Part shown: positions 52,401 through 60,822 of the stretch, piece by piece
Layout: each line of letters starts with the position of its first letter
Numbering within the stretch: position 1 is the first letter of the stretch
Assembly: GCA_963579135.1 (NCBI GenBank)
Contig: CAUZFB010000007.1
Coordinates: forward strand, 14,709 to 78,708
DNA length: 64,000 nucleotides
Reading direction: 5' to 3'
Source: CALGTL01 sp963579135
GTDB taxonomy: Bacteria > Chloroflexota > Dehalococcoidia > Lucifugimonadales > Australimonadaceae
Notes under the pieces: generated by a model
The model's input: only the letters and a program-made list of their open reading frames with translations
The model's database searches: none
Told to the model about the DNA's origin: nothing
Position numbers and translations under genes: made by a program

Positions 52401-53510
52401 CTAGTCGCGGATGTCCTGTAGCAGCCACTCGGTCGGCACTGAGTTGCCGAGCCCCCTCGCCTTGGCTAATTCGTATGCCCTACCCGCCACCGCGAAGAAT
52501 TGCGCTCCCTGGATGTTGCCACGTTCTGAGTAGGTGACCTGCGAGTCCGAGCTACGTCCAGGCGCCGCGCCCGCCAGCATATCCTCCAAGAACACGGCAC
52601 GCTCCTCGGCGAAGATCCCATGGGTGCGCAGCTTCTGCTTCGGGCGCAGGACCCGTGGATTGTCGTCGGCAGGAAGCGCTTCGTAGCCGATGACCTCGTC
52701 GTGCAGTTTCATCTCTGGCATGCCGATGGGCGCCGGGGCAGAACCCAACCTGAGTGAGCGGTCCACGCGTTCCATCGTGTCGCCGTCCGGCCGGCCACCG
52801 ACGCAGGTGATGTGCGCACCGTCAGGCACCCAGCGGCCGAAGATCACTGGTTCGGTGGAGTCGGTGCAACCAGCGATGATGTCGGCGCCCTCGTGGGCTT
52901 CTTGAGCGGTGCTAACTGGAACGACCTCGATACCAAGCTTCTCAGACACCTCTTTGGCATAGACCTCTCGGTTGGCCTTGGTGGGGCTGTATACGTTGAT
53001 GCGCTTGATGTTCCGCACGTGAGAAAGCGACTCGGCGTGGCTCCGAGCCATCCCTCCTGAGCCAATCATGCCAACGACCGCAGCGTCCTCGCGTGCCATG
53101 AACTTCGTGCCAATGGCAGAGTCCGCACCAACGCGCATGTGCTGGAGCACGCCATCGTTGATGAATGCGAGGGGCTCGCCGTTCTGGATGTTGATGAGCA
53201 GGATCAGCCCGCAGAAGAGGCCAGGCTCCATGCAGTACTTCTCTTCCGTCCGGGTTCCACCGTACTCTTGCTCGTAGGTGATGTCGGATTTCATGCGGAT
53301 AGCGAAGTAGCCGGAAGACGAGGAGCCACCCTCCATGGTGCCCCACTGATACAACTTGGACGGATCGTCCGTGGGGATGCGGAGATCGATCCTCGGACGA
53401 CAGACCGCTCGCCCAGCAGCAAGATCTTTATACGCCTGCTCCAGGGCGTCGATGGTGTCCTTCATGGTCAGGACTGCGGAGATGTGGTCGTTGTTGAGGA
53501 AGAGGGTCAT
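52401..53510 (-). CDS. ornithine cyclodeaminase/mu-crystallin family protein
   Basis: 369 residues. The Rossmann fold motif VGMIGSGGMARSHAESL sits near residue 145, with AGADSAIGTKFMA-type contacts (here RVGADSAIG) before it and CTDSTEPVIF plus CVGGRPDGDTM after. Family members include ornithine cyclodeaminase, alanine dehydrogenase and ketimine reductase; the specific reaction cannot be chosen. GGAGGTACCC precedes the ATG. Divergent from the dienelactone hydrolase gene at 53685. Confidence 0.88.
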   Translation of the reverse strand: MTLFLNNDHISAVLTMKDTIDALEQAYKDLAAGRAVCRPRIDLRIPTDDPSKLYQWGTMEGGSSSSGYFAIRMKSDITYEQEYGGTRTEEKYCMEPGLFCGLILLINIQNGEPLAFINDGVLQHMRVGADSAIGTKFMAREDAAVVGMIGSGGMARSHAESLSHVRNIKRINVYSPTKANREVYAKEVSEKLGIEVVPVSTAQEAHEGADIIAGCTDSTEPVIFGRWVPDGAHITCVGGRPDGDTMERVDRSLRLGSAPAPIGMPEMKLHDEVIGYEALPADDNPRVLRPKQKLRTHGIFAEERAVFLEDMLAGAAPGRSSDSQVTYSERGNIQGAQFFAVAGRAYELAKARGLGNSVPTEWLLQDIRD

Positions 53511-53684
53511 GGGTACCTCCTGGGAAGAGCCGCACGCGGGGAATTAGATCAGCATACGATACCCGAAACTTGGTAGGCATGCGCACGTCGCGCCGAGTCG
53601 CCGACCCAAGGGGGTGCTAGTCAGGAACGCCGCCAACGATTAGGCTACAGGGCGGTTCATCGAAACCCACTACGGAGGAAAGAT

Positions 53685-54428
53685 ATGGCGAACTCAAGCG
53701 CGGTTGCAGAGGTACAGGCTGGCGGAAGCGACATGCAGATCTTCTGCTACACACCGGACGGCGGAGGCAAGCGCCCCGCAGTCATTGTGATCCAGGAGAT
53801 ATTCGGGGTGAACGATCACATGAAGGACGTAGCGAATCGCTTCGCAGACGCGGGCTTCGTTGCGGCCGCACCGGACCTATTCCACAGGGAAGGCAAGAAC
53901 GTCATCGTGCCTTTCGACGACATGGCACGCGGTGGCGGCATCCGCGGCAAGCTGACCAATGACGACATCATCGCGGATGTGTCGGCGACGGTAGATCTCC
54001 TGAAGAACGACCCGAACGTGGACGCTGACAACATCGGGATCGTCGGTTTCTGCTTCGGCGGCATGGTCTCGTACCTCGCAGGCGCCAGCGTACCTGGTAT
54101 CAGCGCAGCAGCGATCTACTACGGTGGCGGCATCCTGCCTCGCCCCGACGCACCTGCGGACGCACCTCGTCTGCTGGACGCCACGGTCGACAGCATCAAC
54201 GTGCCGATGATCGGATTCTGGGGTGACGCAGACGGGGGTATCCCAACCGTAAACGTCGACCTGATCGAGTCGACGCTAAAGGCCAAGGGCAAGGACTACG
54301 AGAGCCACACCTACGCGGGTGCAGGCCACGGCTTCTTCTGCGACGCGCGCGGCAGCTACAACGAGGCTGCGGCAAAGGACGCCTTCCCACGGACGGTGGA
54401 CTTCTTCAAGAAGCACCTGGGCGGCTAG
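53685..54428 (+). CDS. dienelactone hydrolase family protein
   Basis: 247 residues. Nucleophile elbow GFCFGG, acid in GFWGDADGG and His in GAGHGFFCDARG; QEIFGVNDHMK near residue 36 has the Glu that in dienelactone hydrolase holds the Cys. The triad is complete and the length is normal. It probably cleaves a ring-cleavage lactone. GGAGGAAAG precedes the ATG. Closed by the perfect 26-base inverted repeat terminator at 54441. Confidence 0.92.
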   Translation: MANSSAVAEVQAGGSDMQIFCYTPDGGGKRPAVIVIQEIFGVNDHMKDVANRFADAGFVAAAPDLFHREGKNVIVPFDDMARGGGIRGKLTNDDIIADVSATVDLLKNDPNVDADNIGIVGFCFGGMVSYLAGASVPGISAAAIYYGGGILPRPDAPADAPRLLDATVDSINVPMIGFWGDADGGIPTVNVDLIESTLKAKGKDYESHTYAGAGHGFFCDARGSYNEAAAKDAFPRTVDFFKKHLGG

Positions 54429-54440
54429 TACGCCTGAATC

Positions 54441-54496
54441 GCGCTAGAAACCAGAAAGGGCCGCCCATCAGGGCGGCCCTTTCTGGTTTCTAGCGC
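54441..54496. terminator. bidirectional terminator, perfect 26-base inverted repeat
   Basis: 54441-54466 is the exact reverse complement of 54471-54496 around an ATCA loop. The stem includes a GC-rich inner half and A/T runs, so a T-rich side is presented to both strands. It lies between the convergent dienelactone hydrolase and acyl-CoA dehydrogenase genes. Unusually long for a terminator. Confidence 0.8.
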
Positions 54497-54514
54497 TACC
54501 CAACAAGGGATCTT

Positions 54515-55699
54515 CTAGAGCGAATCGCGTAAGAAGTCGCCGTCGGGGTACTCGCTAATTAGGCGACGCGCGATAACCTGGCGTTGGATCTCGCTGGTCC
54601 CCTCGCCGATAATCATCAGCGGTGCGTCACGGAAGTAGCGCTCGATGGGCAGGTCCTGGGTGTAGCCAACGCCACCATGGATGCGCATGGCGTTGGTGGC
54701 GACACGCAAGCATGCCTCACTCGCAAAGAGTTTCGCCATGCCAGCTTCCAGGTCAGCCCGCTCACCACGCTCCATCTTTGCCGCAGCATTGGCGACCAAG
54801 AGGTGGGCCGCCTGGACGTCTGTCGCCATGTCCGCGAGCAACTCCTGTATCGCCTGGTGCTCAGCGATGGACTTGCCGAAGGTTTGCCGCTGCTGCGCGT
54901 AGCGAATACTGTCCTGCAACGCCGCACGCGCCACGCCTACCGCTCGCGCAGCGACGTTCACGCGACCAAGCTCCAGCCCACGCATGACGTGCCGGAAGCC
55001 TTGGCCCTCAATGGCGCCGAGGAGGTCGGTCTTAGGCACGCGCAAGCCATCGAACGACAGCTCGGTGGTTTCGATCCCCCGATAGCCAAGCTTAGGGATG
55101 TCGCGCACGACGGTAAGGCCAGGGCCTTTCTGTGCGAGCATCAGCGAGATGCCCGTATACGCGGGCTCGGCATCTGGGTTGGTCTTGCAAACCACACCGT
55201 AGAGGTCGCCGTGGCGTCCGTTGGTGACAAACATCTTGCTACCCGATATCACGTAGTGATCGCCATCGTCGACCGCTCGGGTCTGGATTGCTTGGACATC
55301 GGTGCCTGCGTCCGGTTCGGTGATGCAGAGCACGCCACGCAAGGATCCATCGGCCATGAGCGGCAACAGGCGCTCACGCTGCTCGTCGGTCCCGGATTCC
55401 TGAATCATGAGGGCGAGCAGCAGGTGGGTGTTCAACGCGCCGGTCAGGCTCATCCAACCAAGCGCTAGCTCTTCGATGACGTTGGCGTACACGCAGGGAG
55501 ACACGCCTGCACCTCCGAAGCGCTCGGGGATGGTGAGTCCGAATAGCCCGAGCTCTTTCATGCGATCGATGAGCGCTTCGGGGTACGTGTCGTCGTGGTC
55601 ATAGGCCGCTGCGACGGGCCTGACTTCACGGGCGACGAAGTCGCGGACGGTGGCAATGACGAGGTTTCCCGTTTCAGTATCTGAGTTCGTGTCTTGCAT
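54515..55699 (-). CDS. acyl-CoA dehydrogenase
   Basis: 394 residues. LCITEPDAGTDVQAI and SKMFVTNGRHG are the FAD and substrate contacts of the N-terminal domains, with the terminal helical bundle containing QTFGKSIAEHQAIQ and the catalytic Glu in IIGEGTSEIQRQVIARRL. It oxidises an acyl-CoA to the 2-enoyl-CoA. TAGGAGG precedes the ATG at 55699. The only CoA-dependent enzyme apparent in the window. Divergent from the MetE-like gene across an operator-like inverted repeat. Confidence 0.93.
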   Translation of the reverse strand: MQDTNSDTETGNLVIATVRDFVAREVRPVAAAYDHDDTYPEALIDRMKELGLFGLTIPERFGGAGVSPCVYANVIEELALGWMSLTGALNTHLLLALMIQESGTDEQRERLLPLMADGSLRGVLCITEPDAGTDVQAIQTRAVDDGDHYVISGSKMFVTNGRHGDLYGVVCKTNPDAEPAYTGISLMLAQKGPGLTVVRDIPKLGYRGIETTELSFDGLRVPKTDLLGAIEGQGFRHVMRGLELGRVNVAARAVGVARAALQDSIRYAQQRQTFGKSIAEHQAIQELLADMATDVQAAHLLVANAAAKMERGERADLEAGMAKLFASEACLRVATNAMRIHGGVGYTQDLPIERYFRDAPLMIIGEGTSEIQRQVIARRLISEYPDGDFLRDSL

Positions 55700-55733
55700 A
55701 GGAGCCTCCTAAGGGTCGCGCCAGGATAACGGA

Positions 55734-55779
55734 CGATGCTAGCACCGAGTGACGTTGCCGCCGCTCGGTGCTAGCATCG
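55734..55779. promoter_or_regulatory. 16-base inverted repeat in divergent promoter region (putative operator)
   Basis: CGATGCTAGCACCGAG at 55734-55749 is repeated in reverse complement at 55764-55779 with a 14-base spacer, midway between the divergent starts at 55699 and 55803. The perfect arms of 16 bases and no following T run favour a dimeric regulator site over a terminator. No TetR- or MarR-type gene is nearby to assign as the regulator. Confidence 0.55.
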
Positions 55780-55802
55780 CGCCGACACGAGGAGGGCCAT
55801 TC

Positions 55803-56957
55803 ATGAAACGAAGTACCGATCGAATACTGACGATGCACGCCGGCAGCTTGCCGCGCCCTACCGACGTTCGCGAGATGGTGGCAGCGAAGGCCAACGGCGA
55901 CGCCTACGACGAGGGGAAGCTGTCGCAACGATTGACTGAGGCAGTAGCGGAGGTGGTACAGAAGCAACTGTCCGTGGGCCTGGACAGCATCAACGACGGT
56001 GAGTTCTCCAAGACGAACTTCACGAACTATGCGAAAGAGCGCCTGGGCGGGATCGAGATCAGAACATTCGCGCTAGGAGACGGGCCCATCCCGTTGCAAA
56101 TCTCGGGGCGGGACCGCGTCGAGTTCCCAGGTTACTTCGACCTTGGGTTCGGCTCGGGAAGGCCCCGCGACAAACAAGCGTTCTGCGTAGAGCCATTGAC
56201 GTACGCGGGCGCTGAGACGGTGGCGACGGACATCGCGAACTTCAAAGCGGCGCTGCAGGGCGTAACGGATAGGGAGCCTTTCCTGCCTGCGGTCGCACCA
56301 GGGTCGGTCGAGCATTGGCTGTGGAACGAGCATTACGCCACACAGGAGGAGTTCGTTTACGCAATCGCGGACGTGATGCACGACGAGTACAAAGCAATCG
56401 CGGACTCGGGTCTGCTGCTCCAGATAGATGACCCGGACATGCTTGACTCCTGGCAACTGTATCCGGATCAGACCATCTCCGAGTACCGCAAGTACGCAGA
56501 GATGCGGGTGGATGCGCTGAATCACGCGCTACGGGGAATCCCGAAAGACCGCGTGCGGTTGCACGCGTGCTGGGGGTCGTACCACGGCCCGCACAAGTTC
56601 GACATCCCGCTGGCCGAAGTCGTAGATCTATTCCTGGGCGTCAACGCCGGAGCATTCTCCATCGAGGCGTCCAACCCGGCGCACGATCACGAGTGGGTCA
56701 TCTGGAAAGACGTGAAGCTCCCGGACGGCGCCATCTTAATCCCAGGCGTCATAGGTCACGCAAGCGATTTCATCGAGCACCCGCAACTGGTCGCGCAACG
56801 GCTAATTCGCTACGCGGAAATCGTTGGCCGTGAGAACCTGATGGCTGGCACAGACTGCGGCATAGGACCTCGCGTGGGCCACGAGTCGATCGCGTGGGGC
56901 AAGTTTCAGGCGCTGACGGAAGGCGCACGCATCGCCAGTGAGCAGCTCTGGGGATAG
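55803..56957 (+). CDS. cobalamin-independent methionine synthase (MetE) C-terminal-like / epoxyalkane:CoM transferase-like protein
   Basis: 384 residues. It starts RILTMHAGSLPRPTDVRE, as in short MetE-like proteins; the zinc ligands are the His and Cys of RLHACWGSYHG and a second Cys in GTDCGIG near the C terminus. Members transfer a methyl or alkyl group to a thiol. Alone, without the N-terminal MetE domain, its thiol and methyl donor are unknown. The ATG at 55803 has GAGGAGGG 6 bases upstream. A terminator follows at 56992. Confidence 0.86.
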   Translation: MKRSTDRILTMHAGSLPRPTDVREMVAAKANGDAYDEGKLSQRLTEAVAEVVQKQLSVGLDSINDGEFSKTNFTNYAKERLGGIEIRTFALGDGPIPLQISGRDRVEFPGYFDLGFGSGRPRDKQAFCVEPLTYAGAETVATDIANFKAALQGVTDREPFLPAVAPGSVEHWLWNEHYATQEEFVYAIADVMHDEYKAIADSGLLLQIDDPDMLDSWQLYPDQTISEYRKYAEMRVDALNHALRGIPKDRVRLHACWGSYHGPHKFDIPLAEVVDLFLGVNAGAFSIEASNPAHDHEWVIWKDVKLPDGAILIPGVIGHASDFIEHPQLVAQRLIRYAEIVGRENLMAGTDCGIGPRVGHESIAWGKFQALTEGARIASEQLWG

Positions 56958-56991
56958 GGTTCGATAGCCTACGAAGCGATGTCGGTCCCCA

Positions 56992-57024
56992 AAAAAGAGG
57001 GGTAGCGCTGACAGCCCTCTTTTT
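56992..57024 (+). terminator. intrinsic terminator after the MetE-like gene
   Basis: Ten-base arm at 56992-57001 pairs with 57015-57024, which itself ends in TTTTT, with a 13-base loop. It could also act on the minus strand for the fragment ending at 57045, since its A run gives T on that side. Confidence 0.75.
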
Positions 57025-57044
57025 CTAGCTTTCGGAAATCGCTC

Positions 57045-57350
57045 CTAATCGATCTGGAAGAAATCGACGGCGGTGCCAGGCATAGCACCCATGGGGATGA
57101 ACCGCGCGCGGTCGTGAGAGGAGTAGCCCTCAGCTAGCCAGTCCATCCAGCCGCGAAAGATGGCGTTCTGCAATGCCGCGTCCTTGACCTCCATCCAGTG
57201 GCCTGGACCCATCACGACCGCAGGGAACGGTGCCTCGGCATCTGTCTTGTCCTGCTTTTGCTCTCTCAGGCGCTGCGCCTGGTCGCCGGTACCCGGCCGC
57301 CGCAGCATCCTGCATAGGCAGCGGTTAGACGCTACGGGGTGAGCAGGCAA
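57045..57350 (-). CDS. unidentified protein, probably C-terminal fragment
   Basis: An open frame of about 101 residues. The second half reads like real protein (PAVVMGPGHWMEVKDAAL then FRGWMDWLAEGYSS), while the first half is poorly structured and has only a TTG or internal Met start. No ribosome site is evident. I do not recognise the family; it looks like the C-terminal end of a larger enzyme whose 5' part has been lost. Confidence 0.35.
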   Translation of the reverse strand: MPAHPVASNRCLCRMLRRPGTGDQAQRLREQKQDKTDAEAPFPAVVMGPGHWMEVKDAALQNAIFRGWMDWLAEGYSSHDRARFIPMGAMPGTAVDFFQID

Positions 57351-57401
57351 GCGGTATGAACAACGCTAGATGTGGACTGAACCATTCGTGAACCCGGGGC
57401 G

Positions 57402-57986
57402 CTAAAGGCCGAAGAGAGACCAACCCGGACGCAGATCAAGATCGTTCGGGCGGTGGGTGAAGCCCGCGCCCCGCGGGTGGAGCAACGCCTGCTTGATCGC
57501 CCAGAGCGACAGTGACTGGACGCCAGTCATGGCGGTCATCTCTTCAAGCGTGAAGTATCCAGCGTCGAGGGTTTCCTCACCGTCGGAGCGTGGTTCGCCG
57601 CCGAGGGGATCAAGCCTGAAGACGACGTAGAGATTGGAGAATGGTCGTTCGGGGTTTCCCGCTGTATGCCGAAAGCCCAAGGAGTCGGTGACTTTGGCCG
57701 TAACACCCGCTTCTTCGAGAACTTCACGCTCCACTGCAGAGTGGATCTCCTCATCCATCTCCACATAGCCCCCGGGGATCTGCCAACTGCCTCTGCCTGG
57801 GTTGATACCACGCTGGACCAACAGAATCTTGTCATCGCGCAGCACGACGCCACCGCAGCCGATCGAGGCGTCGCCGAAGTGTATGTACCCGCATCCGTCC
57901 ACGACGCAGGCGGCACGGTCGCGACCGCCGTCGAATCTCGTGGACAGCATCGATCCGCAGCGGGGGCAGTAGGTATGTTGACTCAT
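57402..57986 (-). CDS. Nudix hydrolase with N-terminal zinc ribbon
   Basis: 194 residues. Zinc ribbon CPRC (C7, C10) with C27 and C32, as in NudC/YfcD-like members, then the Nudix box G73-x5-E79-x7-R87-E-V-L-E-E-A-G-V95, fully matching the consensus. It hydrolyses nucleoside diphosphate derivatives, such as NAD-type or CoA-type pyrophosphates. The ATG at 57986 has only a weak purine stretch. Not obviously tied to the catabolic genes. Confidence 0.9.
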   Translation of the reverse strand: MSQHTYCPRCGSMLSTRFDGGRDRAACVVDGCGYIHFGDASIGCGGVVLRDDKILLVQRGINPGRGSWQIPGGYVEMDEEIHSAVEREVLEEAGVTAKVTDSLGFRHTAGNPERPFSNLYVVFRLDPLGGEPRSDGEETLDAGYFTLEEMTAMTGVQSLSLWAIKQALLHPRGAGFTHRPNDLDLRPGWSLFGL

Positions 57987-58187
57987 GAGCCTACTTTATC
58001 GCGTTTTCGCCTGGCGCGGGATGGCGCACGGCAGCATGGGAAAGACCGGGGTCGGGTTCTGACGGGAACGTTCTCGGCGACGGCGGCGGGGTGCCGCAGT
58101 TGGTCGCTTGCGGTAGCATGCGACCCGCGACGCGTTGGGAAACGCCACGCGCGCGACGAAGCAAGAGATCACGGAGAGCTAGCAAAC

Positions 58188-59408
58188 ATGGCTACTAATG
58201 CGGGACGAACGCTACGGTTCGGAGTGGTGGGAATAGGCAACGCTGGCGGAGGCGTTCTGGCGACGATGAGCAAGGAGCCCAACGTGGAGCCGGTCGCTGT
58301 CGCAGACCTGCGCCCGCATGCGCGCGAGGCGTTCGAGCGTGAGTTTGGCGGCAAGGCCTACGCGTCGATGGAAGAGTTGTGCGCGGATCCAGACGTTGAC
58401 GCGATCTGGGTCGCGACGCCGAATCCGCTGCACATGCCGCATGCGGTCATGGCGGCCAACGCAGGCAAGCACGTGGTCGTGGAGAAGCCGCTGGCCATCG
58501 ACCTGAAAGAGGCGGAGACGATGATCGAGGCCGCCGACAGGAACGGCGTGAAGCTGCTATCCGGACACACACGAGCGTTCGATCCTCCCGTGCAGGCGAT
58601 GGCGCGGGTCGTGAGATCGGGCGAGGTGGGTGCGATCAAAGCGATGAACGTGCTGGCGTTCACCAACTGGATGCTGCGGCCACGTATGCCTGAAGAGGTG
58701 GATGTGAATCAGGGCGGTGGCGTCGGTTTCCGGCAAGCGCCCCACCAGATAGACACGCTCCGCTTCCTGGGCGGCGGTCTCGTGCGCAGCGTGCGAGGAG
58801 CGCTGGGGACGTGGATGGAGGGCCGCATGGGTGCACCGGGCTACTACACGGCGTACTTGGAGTTCGAGGACGGAACGCCTGCAACCATTGCGTACAACGG
58901 CTACGGGTACTTCATGGCGAGCGAGTTGCTACCGTGGGAGAAAGAAGGCGGCGCGACATCCCTCGAACGGCGAATCGAGGTTCGTCGAGCGCTCCGCGAC
59001 GGCTCATGGAACGAGCAGCAGGCGAAGGACGACGGACGGTTTGGAGGAGCGGCAGGCGCGGCCCAAGGCATCCCAACCGGAGGGAACCCTGGACGATATC
59101 TGAGCGACCTCGGTGCGCTAATCGTTACGTGCGGGCGAGGTGTGCTGCGACAATCACCCAACGGCATCTACGTGTACAACGATGATGGCGTGCGCGAGGA
59201 GCCGCTGACGGCAGCCGACGGCGGCGGGTCGTCCGACCCGACACTTGCCGAGGCGTACGCCGGAATCATCCTTGGTGAGCCGATCTTCCACGATGGCCAC
59301 TGGGGTATGGCGACGCTGGAGGTTCAGCTCGCGTTGATGGAGTCCGCACGCGAGCGTCGCGAAGTGATGTTGTCTCACCAGGTAGAGGTTCCTGCAGACC
59401 ATCGCTAG
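58188..59408 (+). CDS. Gfo/Idh/MocA-family oxidoreductase
   Basis: 406 residues. RFGVVGIGNAGGGVLATM is the Rossmann loop and EKPLAID the catalytic-Lys region (near residue 100); the second domain has GVGFRQAPHQIDTLRFLGGG and ends FHDGHWGMATLEVQLALMES. It groups with 5575-6816 and 33992-35188 within the window. The start is the ATG at 58188, with GGAGAG about 11 bases upstream; the frame is open to 57666 but that region overlaps the Nudix gene. It precedes the nitrile hydratase operon by 87 bases, which contain a good promoter. Confidence 0.9.
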   Translation: MATNAGRTLRFGVVGIGNAGGGVLATMSKEPNVEPVAVADLRPHAREAFEREFGGKAYASMEELCADPDVDAIWVATPNPLHMPHAVMAANAGKHVVVEKPLAIDLKEAETMIEAADRNGVKLLSGHTRAFDPPVQAMARVVRSGEVGAIKAMNVLAFTNWMLRPRMPEEVDVNQGGGVGFRQAPHQIDTLRFLGGGLVRSVRGALGTWMEGRMGAPGYYTAYLEFEDGTPATIAYNGYGYFMASELLPWEKEGGATSLERRIEVRRALRDGSWNEQQAKDDGRFGGAAGAAQGIPTGGNPGRYLSDLGALIVTCGRGVLRQSPNGIYVYNDDGVREEPLTAADGGGSSDPTLAEAYAGIILGEPIFHDGHWGMATLEVQLALMESARERREVMLSHQVEVPADHR

Positions 59409-59423
59409 GATGAATCCCCGCCG

Positions 59424-59452
59424 TTGACCGGTTAGAGCGCGACCGGTAGAGT
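59424..59452 (+). promoter_or_regulatory. sigma70-type promoter of the nitrile hydratase operon
   Basis: -35 TTGACC (59424-59429), 17-base spacer and -10 TAGAGT (59447-59452), 43 bases before the ATG at 59496. A further TTGACA at 59458-59463 has no matching -10. Confidence 0.5.
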
Positions 59453-59495
59453 CGATTTTGACACGCGTGAGTAGACGAACAGATGGAGGGGTCGG

Positions 59496-60149
59496 ATGGC
59501 GGACGAGCACGAGCATGGGCATAGCCACGGGCACGACGAGGACTTCACGGAGCCGCCAGCGGACATAGAACTGCGGGTAAAAGCACTGGAGTCGCTGCTG
59601 GTGGAGAAGGGGTTGGCCAATCGTGCAGCGATCGATGCCGTCATCGACACCTACGAAACGAAGGTTGGCCCTCGCAACGGCGCCGCAGTGGTGGCCCGAG
59701 CGTGGACGGAGCCCGAGTTCCGCAAATGGTTGCTAGAGGACTCGACCGCGGCGATAGCGTCGATGGGCTACGTCGGCACGCAAGGCGAACAGATGCGGGT
59801 GCTGGAGAACACGGTCGACACACACAATCTGGTGGTGTGCACCCTGTGCTCGTGTTACCCGTGGCCGGTGTTGGGCCTCCCGCCGGTGTGGTACAAGTCG
59901 GCGCCCTACCGCTCCCGAGCGGTCTCAGACCCCCGAGGCGTGCTCGATGAGTTTGGAACGCAGGTCCCTGAAACGACCGAGGTGAGGGTGTGGGACTCGA
60001 CTTCTGAGATGCGCTACCTCGTACTGCCTCAACGGCCGGACGGCACCGAGGGATGGAACGCAGAGGAACTCGCTCAACTCGTTTCGCGTAACTCGATGAT
60101 CGGCGTCGAGGTCGCCCGGGCACCCGGGACGGCGGCGAGCGCCGGATGA
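59496..60149 (+). CDS. nthA: nitrile hydratase alpha subunit, cobalt type
   Basis: 217 residues. The metal-claw is C115-T-L-C118-S-C120; Thr after the first Cys is the mark of Co(III) enzymes, while iron enzymes have Ser. The Cys residues would be oxidised to sulfinic/sulfenic forms on maturation. The N-terminal segment HEHGHSHGHDED is His-rich and may hold cobalt. It hydrates nitriles to amides, R-CN + H2O to R-CONH2. GGAGGGG lies 5 bases before the ATG. The stop overlaps the beta-subunit ATG by 4 bases. Thiocyanate hydrolase gamma subunits share the motif and are a less likely alternative. Confidence 0.9.
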   Translation: MADEHEHGHSHGHDEDFTEPPADIELRVKALESLLVEKGLANRAAIDAVIDTYETKVGPRNGAAVVARAWTEPEFRKWLLEDSTAAIASMGYVGTQGEQMRVLENTVDTHNLVVCTLCSCYPWPVLGLPPVWYKSAPYRSRAVSDPRGVLDEFGTQVPETTEVRVWDSTSEMRYLVLPQRPDGTEGWNAEELAQLVSRNSMIGVEVARAPGTAASAG

Positions 60150-60817
60150 ACGGCGTGCACGACATGGGCGGCATGGAGGGATTCGGCCCGATCAACGCTG
60201 AGCCCGAATCTGAGGAACCGGTTTTTCACACAGCCTGGGAAGGCCGTGTGTACGGGATGAACCGAGCGCTGGGAGCGCTGGGCCGTTGGAACATCGACAA
60301 GGGCCGCTACGCACGTGAGCGCCAACGACCCGTCGAATACCTGCGCCACTCCTACTACGAGAACTGGCTGGTGGGGATCGAGACGCTGCTGCTCGAAGCC
60401 GGGCTGGTGACTCAACAAGAACTCGAAACGGGAGTACCCGAAGGGCTGATACCCGAAGAACTGAAGCCACGCGTATTAACTGCGGAAGCAGGTAGCCGAG
60501 TCCCAAATCGACTTGGCGAAGTGGTACTCCCCGACGACGCACCAGCCAAGTTCGCCCCAGGCAACCGAGTGCTGGCGAAGAATCGGCATCCGAGCACCCA
60601 CACCCGCGAGCCGCGCTACCTGCGAGGTCATGTGGGGACGGTCCATGAGCACTACGGATCACAGTTGTTCCCCGATATGAGCTCACAGGGCATCGACAAA
60701 GGCGGTCATCTCTACTGTGTGCGTTTCGAAGCGACGGAGTTGTGGGGAAAATCGGCGGCAACGCGGAGTGCGATATACGCCGATCTGTGGGAAGACTACC
60801 TGGAGCCTGTGGAGTAA
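60146..60817 (+). CDS. nthB: nitrile hydratase beta subunit
   Basis: 223 residues, beginning MNGVHDMGGMEGFGPI, the standard beta-subunit start, followed by FHTAWEGRVYGMNRAL, HSYYENWLVGIETLLLEAG and a C-terminal SH3-like domain FAPGNRVLAKNRHP to HLYCVRFEATELWG. It forms the active-site half-shell with alpha. Translational coupling through the ATGA overlap. Full length, with no sign of the split seen in thiocyanate hydrolase, supporting nitrile hydratase. Confidence 0.92.
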   Translation: MNGVHDMGGMEGFGPINAEPESEEPVFHTAWEGRVYGMNRALGALGRWNIDKGRYARERQRPVEYLRHSYYENWLVGIETLLLEAGLVTQQELETGVPEGLIPEELKPRVLTAEAGSRVPNRLGEVVLPDDAPAKFAPGNRVLAKNRHPSTHTREPRYLRGHVGTVHEHYGSQLFPDMSSQGIDKGGHLYCVRFEATELWGKSAATRSAIYADLWEDYLEPVE

Positions 60818-60822
60818 CCGGC

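Noticed and set aside
57666..58187. Extension of the Gfo/Idh gene upstream to 57666
   Set aside because: That segment is antisense to the Nudix gene and has no Rossmann-like start; the protein family begins at the ATG at 58188.
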